From positions 1 through 44,721 of the IMG/VR virus record IMGVR_UViG_3300042465_002641: 44,721 bases of DNA. One strand, written 5' to 3'. The position numbers were made by a program, and so were the translations under genes. The notes under the pieces are model-generated. The model worked only from the letters and a program-made list of their open reading frames with translations. It did not search any database and was not told the origin of the DNA. Of this stretch, positions 41,301 to 44,721 are shown piece after piece. The number at the start of each line of letters is the position of its first letter. Position 1 is the first letter of the stretch. This DNA comes from a virus.

Positions 41301-43876
41301 TAGACTTCCTGTCTATTGCAGAAAAGGACTACATTGAAGCCCTGTCTGAGAACAGAATCAAAGCCGCTTTGATGGCGGCAATTGATGGAAGCGACAGAGT
41401 TGAGAGAGCGAACTTTGGTGCGATGAAAATTGAGGAGCAGTACAATCCTTTATTCACGACCAGAAGAGCCAACATTGATACTGCCTTCTCTAAACTACCA
41501 GAAGACTTGAAGCCAGAGTACATGAAGTATGTCGTTGCTCTGAAGGAAAGAATGGACGGATTTAGAGCGTCAGAACTTGAGCGTGTTCAAGCCGAACTGG
41601 CTACCATCACTGAAGTCGCAAAGGAGTTTGGCTTTACTGACCCTAACTCAAAGACCGCTGGTCTGATTAAACTGTGGCAAGAGCAGGGCTTTAAGACAGA
41701 CCCTCTTAAGCAATTCAAGAATGGTGGCAGAGAAAGCCAAATCTTCCCGTCCGTATTCTCCGAGTTCCATCCTAGCCCAGAGGAAAGAAAGAGTGCTGAG
41801 TCGTACACCAAGTACGAATCCAGACAAACTCAAACCCGTGTTGCCGACTCGTCCGAGCAAGGCTTCCGCTATGGTAGCAATGTCGGTGGCTTCACTACGA
41901 CAAACCCGATTGTCGCTGAAGTCATCCGTGCTGAAGATGTCAGACAGAAGTTCTTGGGCCTTAGAGGCGTTCGTGAGATTGACCTTTTTGGTGCGGCCTT
42001 GGCTAGAAAGGGCCAGATTGAAACTGCTGTTCAGCAGGGTGGCACTGCCAATCCTATCAAGATTGATGCTGAAGGTTACGCTCTGATGAAGGCTTACTTC
42101 CCAGATACGATTAAAGACCTGCAACTTGAAATCACCGCCAAGTTTGGTGCTGAAGAGAAACTTGCCGCCGCTGGCTACGCAAGACAGGTCCGTGAGGCTA
42201 AGGCCAAGACGGACATGCAGTTGAACGGAACGATGCTTGATAAGACATTCGCCCTGTTCCTTGGTGAACTGGCTGTAAAGGATGATGTCATTCAGCATGC
42301 TGTCGCTGTCATTGGCAGTAAGGAAAGACTGGCTGAACTCATGCGTCCAGAAAACCTTAAGCCCGATGGCAAAATCGACTTGAGCAAACTGAATCTGGAA
42401 GAACTGGATTTCGCATTCCACTTGCTTGGTCAAGTCAACGACCCTCAGTACAGACGAAAGGTCTCCGTAACCGAACTGGTCGAGAACCCTCTCTACAGAG
42501 AGAGCATGCTTGAAGCGTTCAGCAGAAACAACGGTGAAAACTTGCAGTCCAAGTTTGGAGACGACTGGGAGACTGCCGCCAGATTCTTGGCCCACGGAAC
42601 TAAGGGCAAGGTCCAGATGGTTAACGATATCGTTTCCAAGTTGGAGTTTGACCGAACCGAAGGCAGAGCAAGACAAGCGGCTGAGAACAAGGCTGTCATT
42701 GAGGCCAGCACCACAGAGAAGTTCAAGCGTGATGCTCTTGCTAAGGTAAGCAAGGATGCCCTTGAAGCCACCAAAACCCTGTTCCTTGAACTGGCACAGA
42801 CCGATGTAGCCATCAAGTCCTTCAAGCGTAATGTTGAAGGCTTCTGGAATAGCAGACCGCAAGCCAGAGACAATGTGCTGTCTATTGATGACGGCCTTAA
42901 ACTGCTGGCTCCTAACAACGAGTATGGTAACGCTGTGATTGGTGCTGACGGCAAGACCTTGATGGTCCCTGTTGCCGACCCTAAGGAAGCCCTGTTCCGT
43001 ACCCCTAACGGCATGTTCCATGCCTTCAAGCAAGGCTCCTCTTACAAGTTGTTCTTCGCTGGCTACAAGTCTGCTGATGGTCTGGTTGACCTTAAGGCTT
43101 CCCACATCATGACTGCCCCCGACCTCCAGAGATTGCAGGTTGGTATCAGAATGTACCACGATGACATCAAGAGAGTCGAACTCATGGCTAAGTCCCAGAA
43201 CGCCCCTGCGTCCTTGACTGGCAACGAGGTCGCTTCCTTCACAGGCTCCTTCCTTGAGACGCATGGCAACGCACTCTCCCCAGAAGCATACAAGATGCTT
43301 GAGTCTAACCTCGCTGAGATTGGCAGATACCCAGACACAACATGGCTTGGCAATGAGGAGACAGGCAACAAGAGACAGATTGTTATCTACCCTAACAGCG
43401 AGACTTGGAACAGACTTCACGACAGCGGTGAGTACATCAAGAGCAAGGGTGTTTGGTATAAAGACCCAAGAATTGCTGTTGCCGAAGAGAGACTGTCTAG
43501 AGCCAAACTTGAACTGGCATCACAAGATGTTGGTCCTACCATCACGCAAGAGGTAAAGCCTAGCGACATCCTTGCTGGAACCCCTGCGGTTACCCAACAT
43601 TCCAGACCAGAGAATGATGCCCGTTCTGCCTCTATCTCTAGCAAGACAACGATGAGCGTAATCGAAGAGGGACCAATCTTCCATGGCAAGGGAACCGACC
43701 CTGTCATGAACGACTGGACTGCCCTGTCGAACGCAGAGGGCTATGTAATCCTAAGAGAACAGAACCGAACGGCTGGCGGCTGGAAGACAGAGTTCAGAGT
43801 CTTCTTCCCTAGCGGTCTACTGGCTGGAATTGAAAGCACGGAGGAGGACGCTGTGTCTCGCATGTTCGATGAATGA
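32366..43876 (+). CDS. Giant 3836-residue virion/ejection protein
   Basis: One uninterrupted frame of 11.5 kb, 26% of the window. The N-terminal part (to about 450) has Ala/Gly-rich amphipathic segments (for example AFGFAMGGEEGFYSGVGTGI) that could enter membranes. Around residue 560 an AHSAVTGELFHS block resembles a metallopeptidase HExxH site with the first His replaced by Gly. The middle and end are long charged helices with scattered folded parts, such as GYKAVVIRTADQNRVVAF near 1295, and a small C-terminal domain (GWKTEFRVFFPSG). A duplicated AERTRxRL motif flanks a Pro/Ala linker near 1345-1375. Coupled by ATGA to the upstream gene. It is probably ejected into the cell, like large internal proteins of other short-tailed phages. 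No polymerase motif was seen. Confidence 0.75.
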   Translation: MNKSFYYDNAESLGKIQQDLLFLDTVKDPLKNPYSVAATEAAKPEEDILTKGEREAYLISNYAKRGYVPTKEGHDAYEAYRKATDPNGWAILWDAAKHATSTVIGGAYDMVASGDILNPITTAGTLAEGTGRGTRYFTSMVDTIKYDPSNPINRYLFSQGDSDQRYADFQKGLAFQRETGEIEENGYWVPKKDWDIEGWKVKSYNEQGVAAAEMFLDPSILAPELKIGQFFAKSMIGHTIASAATRVAVKGASIAEKVAMGTEKTMGQLSRTAQGLFEYPAQKLADFSGVETLTTSSGKIIAKDSIVRSSSMALGGAAYMTQIPFLSPVAGVWLGSKVMEIGAKTVAEAMAHSKASSYLTIADRLAYQSTDPAVRAIGGMAMRMNGFTDWATQGVKSTFHGSMYGGAFGFAMGGEEGFYSGVGTGIGLAGSFHMLGGAYGIVGNRTERQIQNAQKHFAYVAEGFDEAKRVGVNRLLQNIEDVYGQEKMFRTMANIAATERLNKNGRNLILTTEQIRTLLGESPEWSEYQKLMKDPQFGGYTTRRSDTGEIVTLINADYAAHSAVTGELFHSALLQRYGQSMKENIVKNMLGTVDSDGFLYKMSPESRIKLLEDFRDGYLELDSATGDASQRQMLPIFNDAIERVRKGERPETLYPIFEEFAEAYFNRWVEDKPIDYLLRGNSPLEAVFDGAKKMVRGLMSGDADQIGGRIQFKSGQPEGFFLNSKGKRVVIPEMDRAMAMLVREMKRDPDALEGFPIRDNANPHHIMLKEAEHLFTRDESGKMVLKSEEQIDKENTKAFSGLLAAHQRLKPEDKGLRFVAIQEGGARVEGSYAPKSKKVSELEAEAKAVEKAIKQRKARLLGEAAKIAKLSEKEKRQLVKDRDLEATNEVEYLKEASEVEGIAEYRIEGYMTDKEAALFTEYLPKYVVQKMLKLNRVIHQKGADGNNVLRFDYKGKDEQKFKFTQESGRNTGAGNERHQGRVKTRDVIPYEMVLKFERQKLTKALREEFEIDDKDIKYLVGKPVLIVEGIDMKALDRRVRYAFNHMRRHDAPRSISSATVKMHYESEEEIHHDIKRLFANYSLGDHAMAGADFFGGGAEGRAKREIINGIIGARPYKGMDPATMQEKGFHYAPDLQQVGGQKGTEGGPLNEAFMVFTRFRVDRILDQPKHLHGEGFYYNHKNAHPLNKGNFAPASKSLRDHTGRVLSQSERLLQDETTFKSPSGEPYRLFTSENEGGVHYAWFDEEGATATHKDHTQGYLTLKADEVLDLIGTEVQSVKELDKGFMRSISDMGYKAVVIRTADQNRVVAFTDFQNFRQTDVSAADFITGNFAGRSRSIAERTRERLGLTSGGTPAPAAGKPMTMAERTRARLKVTEPALKPVMDQKVFQAHRDKTEAHFRAVAIFETFRSGIKKGQGLAFFNQDTPTLKSHPSYQQFQTLVSKLNPEVRKQTNALLLEMADEYYRINSEREKGIVLPERIAERNASKKLDEVNQLMTKEGLTDKEKRTDPRYTKAFSEWNTANEAKKVAESGIIFKDPFKTVYEKYEKLRDTLADEQEAYVNSTRRATDVEEGAASAEIKVEVGKDITTEIAAKTFTPEQQARINRSMAQRKGLLDDRQFWIDVRKETATVRDGFVKQMAQFPEFKGWTEAEIYRSTYNSIFGKDASVSITKGGKVSFGVIQSLSPSEYHSYRERGVLPRDIKQRTVADIDLALLENWKRSHALKKGLEKVRADQKLSRDRRIKAEERYNKELETIRNELIQMLASYKLFDVADEVLGAVQSTSKKWVEEKKMMSGEEAGWTPARKIDPNTTPKSWEISHDNSVTFELLSEMYPELGRTDPLTVQEALSNPKINALRQQMGLNAFKDTLEFFNKYNLEEHAKLKKSAQEDLALYIKEKEKIDYDIKAAESRSKKFDTTELRAKSNELASKILKKQSEKDPIIDRWTNQDFIEKSVFEILQLEPDQRGELIESVRAQLAEGGGKLVGVFDETLVRNGVTAPKEALGKVTTQRDVADPNTRTIDPNDNGSKYRDAMDEAYRVLQTSIKKDGVRTPLQKYAVLMQSLARNYKKNSKNPAIKQKLNQLEQMFKETEQVTDVRLKAAYAKMLDYGFVSMSWSGDDNLQTLPATGHYTKMVPSTPKKIGNDFNKLKETKGIKFVKQKVVFRSSDTTKVSNLELQKAVETARKRFSHLFEDETDDFIVTAASKDGGMRGIAVDRTIEGGPTNFYLTGEAKTIRKWLEFQKLRDGQEEATDARVVYIDKEPKYVLARGLDSNEVLYIPYDEMMMHGEEKTLKAIQGKTIFWSRDSVVEGKSKYRKFSSLDQLLDEVKHFEVIREATHGDSVKQYGAYKANGFHINGKFFKTMEDAKRLATIDAQDSHAYELVFQTATRLDKDAYVAALAMIQSNTGIQYTEALKEATGFQQVKKTFIDNPNYNPNMPSGKGFNQRKIPQTFNVSGSNRPTEFKKLAVYRAGNLLLVTSDNMRDVLTRLEPESKVPTKGGRAKNIEAIARESQGDFNRSKKAIGDLYRIVKDDNGEMAGVEWVKHYDNPSQVSEMLDKMNDAEFIDIDTTLDFHTRLTKQMKGLLSANFMKEKRKIWEVLSKNPDKIAKIKERLREIDKTYEQALIERGLKNADKKTIAREITRLNEALNENTDSFDQHLLYLATEGVLTKHKETVDLLVGEGKPFDTFEELQQAEQDVFDARKPLLGELKTKNEQHESGRTITQSEIIASVDELVRISANSSKHLETLDIMTGDGLGFSDEVEALYREGNFLYRQLWAAKGGSDKVLSGVDAFEIADKGMGSNKKSKVMSKQELRDYQKETRRIEKNVPQKEEDVPLGTVEQMMAESIGVGNKENGDKTPRYIPRSEAVLDKFGNPTEEFAEKESFVSTREYLRRFRLLLSDLADTHKKFGDPTSLDKLDLKTILETDASLLPLKDSDGSLSREEVIRKMAESVTNGEEFIASYLQSPEAKKFKETVDFLSIAEKDYIEALSENRIKAALMAAIDGSDRVERANFGAMKIEEQYNPLFTTRRANIDTAFSKLPEDLKPEYMKYVVALKERMDGFRASELERVQAELATITEVAKEFGFTDPNSKTAGLIKLWQEQGFKTDPLKQFKNGGRESQIFPSVFSEFHPSPEERKSAESYTKYESRQTQTRVADSSEQGFRYGSNVGGFTTTNPIVAEVIRAEDVRQKFLGLRGVREIDLFGAALARKGQIETAVQQGGTANPIKIDAEGYALMKAYFPDTIKDLQLEITAKFGAEEKLAAAGYARQVREAKAKTDMQLNGTMLDKTFALFLGELAVKDDVIQHAVAVIGSKERLAELMRPENLKPDGKIDLSKLNLEELDFAFHLLGQVNDPQYRRKVSVTELVENPLYRESMLEAFSRNNGENLQSKFGDDWETAARFLAHGTKGKVQMVNDIVSKLEFDRTEGRARQAAENKAVIEASTTEKFKRDALAKVSKDALEATKTLFLELAQTDVAIKSFKRNVEGFWNSRPQARDNVLSIDDGLKLLAPNNEYGNAVIGADGKTLMVPVADPKEALFRTPNGMFHAFKQGSSYKLFFAGYKSADGLVDLKASHIMTAPDLQRLQVGIRMYHDDIKRVELMAKSQNAPASLTGNEVASFTGSFLETHGNALSPEAYKMLESNLAEIGRYPDTTWLGNEETGNKRQIVIYPNSETWNRLHDSGEYIKSKGVWYKDPRIAVAEERLSRAKLELASQDVGPTITQEVKPSDILAGTPAVTQHSRPENDARSASISSKTTMSVIEEGPIFHGKGTDPVMNDWTALSNAEGYVILREQNRTAGGWKTEFRVFFPSGLLAGIESTEEDAVSRMFDE

Positions 43877-44171
43877 TAAAGGACTACAGGAAATCGTGAC
43901 TGAATTCGTTAAGGGTGGCTGGATTGTAGCAGTCCTTGGTGCAATGGGAGCCAGTGCCAGACTAATGCTTTCGCCTACAAAACACCATTGGGTTGTATGG
44001 GTTAAGAAGATTACCGCTGGTGGCATCGTAGGTGTGCTTACCTACTTTGCACTTTACCCAATTGATATCGACCCAATGTACAAGGCCGTGATGTTCAGCA
44101 TCAGCGGGGCTATTGCCTCAGAACTTGTAGAGTTTGTTACCTCAAAATTAGTCCACAGATTCCTTAAATGA
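43869..44171 (+). CDS. Holin (three-helix type)
   Basis: 100 residues from ATG 43869, which overlaps the giant ORF by 8 bases; the longer open frame adds a Cys/Arg-rich stretch from inside the giant gene and is rejected. Three hydrophobic segments: GGWIVAVLGAMGASARLML, then a helix starting near HHWVVWV (ITAGGIVGVLTYFALYP), then AVMFSISGAIASELVEFV. The G-A-M-G-A-S-A-R pattern after the first segment is common in LydA-like phage holins. It would open the inner membrane at lysis. Next gene is a lipoprotein, forming a lysis cassette. Confidence 0.85.
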   Translation: MNDKGLQEIVTEFVKGGWIVAVLGAMGASARLMLSPTKHHWVVWVKKITAGGIVGVLTYFALYPIDIDPMYKAVMFSISGAIASELVEFVTSKLVHRFLK

Positions 44172-44721
44172 GATTACTAATTCTATCACTGCTCCTATGC
44201 GGATGCAGTACCGCACCCAAACCAGCCCCCCTACCAATTGAGCCGCAAACAAAAGAGAAGGACCAGTACATCACGAAAGTCGAGTCTGTCGTATCTGACT
44301 CTGCTTCTGCCCTTACTGCTGTCGTTCCTGTCCTCGATAAAGGAACTGTCAGAGAAGTTGTCGAAGCCCAAGTGACACGCCTCTCTGGCATCGCTAAGCC
44401 TTCAGTGGCTAAGGTTGAGGAGTTTACCCGCATCATCAAACAGAACGACACCAAGGCCGTAGAGAAGGACAAGAAGGAAGCATCTAAAGTAGACGAAGAA
44501 ACGACTGCACTGTACGCTATGGTAGAGCAGAAAGATTTTGAGATAGCGGAGGCTCATGCTAGGGCTGACGCTGAGTTTAAGCAGAAGGTGTTATGGCAGT
44601 TTAGTACGGCTGGCCTAGGACTGTTTATCGTTGGTGTAATGGTGACTGCGTTTACTCCTTTAAAGAAGTCTGGTGCTATTGTGATGGGCGGTGGTGCAAT
44701 TGCTATGGCATCGCTGTGGAT
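44168..44721 (+). CDS. Lipoprotein with membrane segments, lysis cassette (3' end cut)
   Basis: ATG 44168 overlaps the holin stop (ATGA). The signal peptide MRLLILSLLLCGC has a lipobox with Cys13 as the lipidated residue, followed by a Pro-rich stretch. A long charged, coiled-coil-like part follows (about 45-150). The C-terminal part turns hydrophobic: STAGLGLFIVGVMVTAF and GAIVMGGGAIAMASLW. The frame is still open at base 44721 after 184 codons plus two bases. It probably ends in the fragment at 1-141, which adds a third membrane helix. Lipoproteins next to holins often act as spanins, but three hydrophobic segments are unusual for a spanin; the role is uncertain. Confidence 0.75.
   Translation, partial: MRLLILSLLLCGCSTAPKPAPLPIEPQTKEKDQYITKVESVVSDSASALTAVVPVLDKGTVREVVEAQVTRLSGIAKPSVAKVEEFTRIIKQNDTKAVEKDKKEASKVDEETTALYAMVEQKDFEIAEAHARADAEFKQKVLWQFSTAGLGLFIVGVMVTAFTPLKKSGAIVMGGGAIAMASLW

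Noticed and set aside
41648-43420. 590-residue minus-strand frame within the giant ORF
   Set aside because: Antisense shadow of the giant gene. No motifs, no promoter, and the sense frame is continuous.
32366-43876. N4-type virion RNA polymerase
   Set aside because: Size and position are similar, but I could not find a TxxGR-like or other polymerase motif in the protein, so I do not claim it.

Overview
The window is almost certainly most or all of the genome of a tailed double-stranded DNA phage. It has a complete head and packaging block (large terminase, portal, scaffold-like protein, capsid), short-tail-type tail genes, putative virion/ejection proteins, a holin plus lipoprotein lysis cassette, a recombination/replication operon, two tRNAs and tightly overlapping genes. 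There is no contractile sheath, baseplate or tape-measure series, so a podovirus-like particle is the best reading. A lipobox protein beside the holin and a Sec-type signal peptide on the muralytic enzyme point to a Gram-negative host; the species cannot be read from the sequence. Almost no start codon has a Shine-Dalgarno sequence, which suggests a host lineage with weak SD use. I saw no integrase or repressor, so the lifestyle looks lytic.

Layout. (1) 1-141: the end of a membrane protein that probably continues from the 3' end of the window. (2) 236-6412, minus strand: one compact operon. In transcription order it holds a RusA-like resolvase, a RecE-like exonuclease, a winged-helix replication protein, a DnaC-like helicase loader, a secreted lysozyme/transglycosylase-like enzyme, two small unknowns, an Erf-type annealing protein, tRNA-Arg, small HTH/unknown genes and a metallophosphoesterase. 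(3) 6418-12977, plus strand: an accessory block of small, mostly unknown genes including a GP88-family protein and a DUF932 protein. It has three copies of one promoter type (TTGCAY, 15 bp, extended -10), CAA-rich SD-less leaders and three micro-proteins of 19-30 residues, each essentially one transmembrane helix. (4) 12978-13251: a control region with hairpins and three GGGGGTGTAA repeats exactly 23 bp apart, just ahead of the late genes. (5) 13252-44721, plus strand: the late operon. It runs through small unknowns, tRNA-Thr, an HNH endonuclease, a 668-residue unknown, terminase, portal, scaffold and capsid, then connector and nozzle proteins, a Cys-rich repeat protein, a tail-collar fibre, putative internal virion proteins, a single 3836-residue giant ORF (about 26% of the window), holin and lipoprotein.

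How it fits together: RecE-like nuclease, Erf annealer and RusA resolvase form a recombination set. The winged-helix protein and DnaC-like loader would recruit host helicase, possibly at the 23-bp repeats. The accessory block looks like an early host-takeover or anti-defence island under its own promoters. The late operon builds the virion and lyses the cell. The most unusual parts are the initiation grammar of the accessory block (promoter family, CAA leaders, AAC/ACC before ATG), the micro membrane proteins, the 23-bp repeats, the Cys-repeat tail protein and the giant virion ORF.
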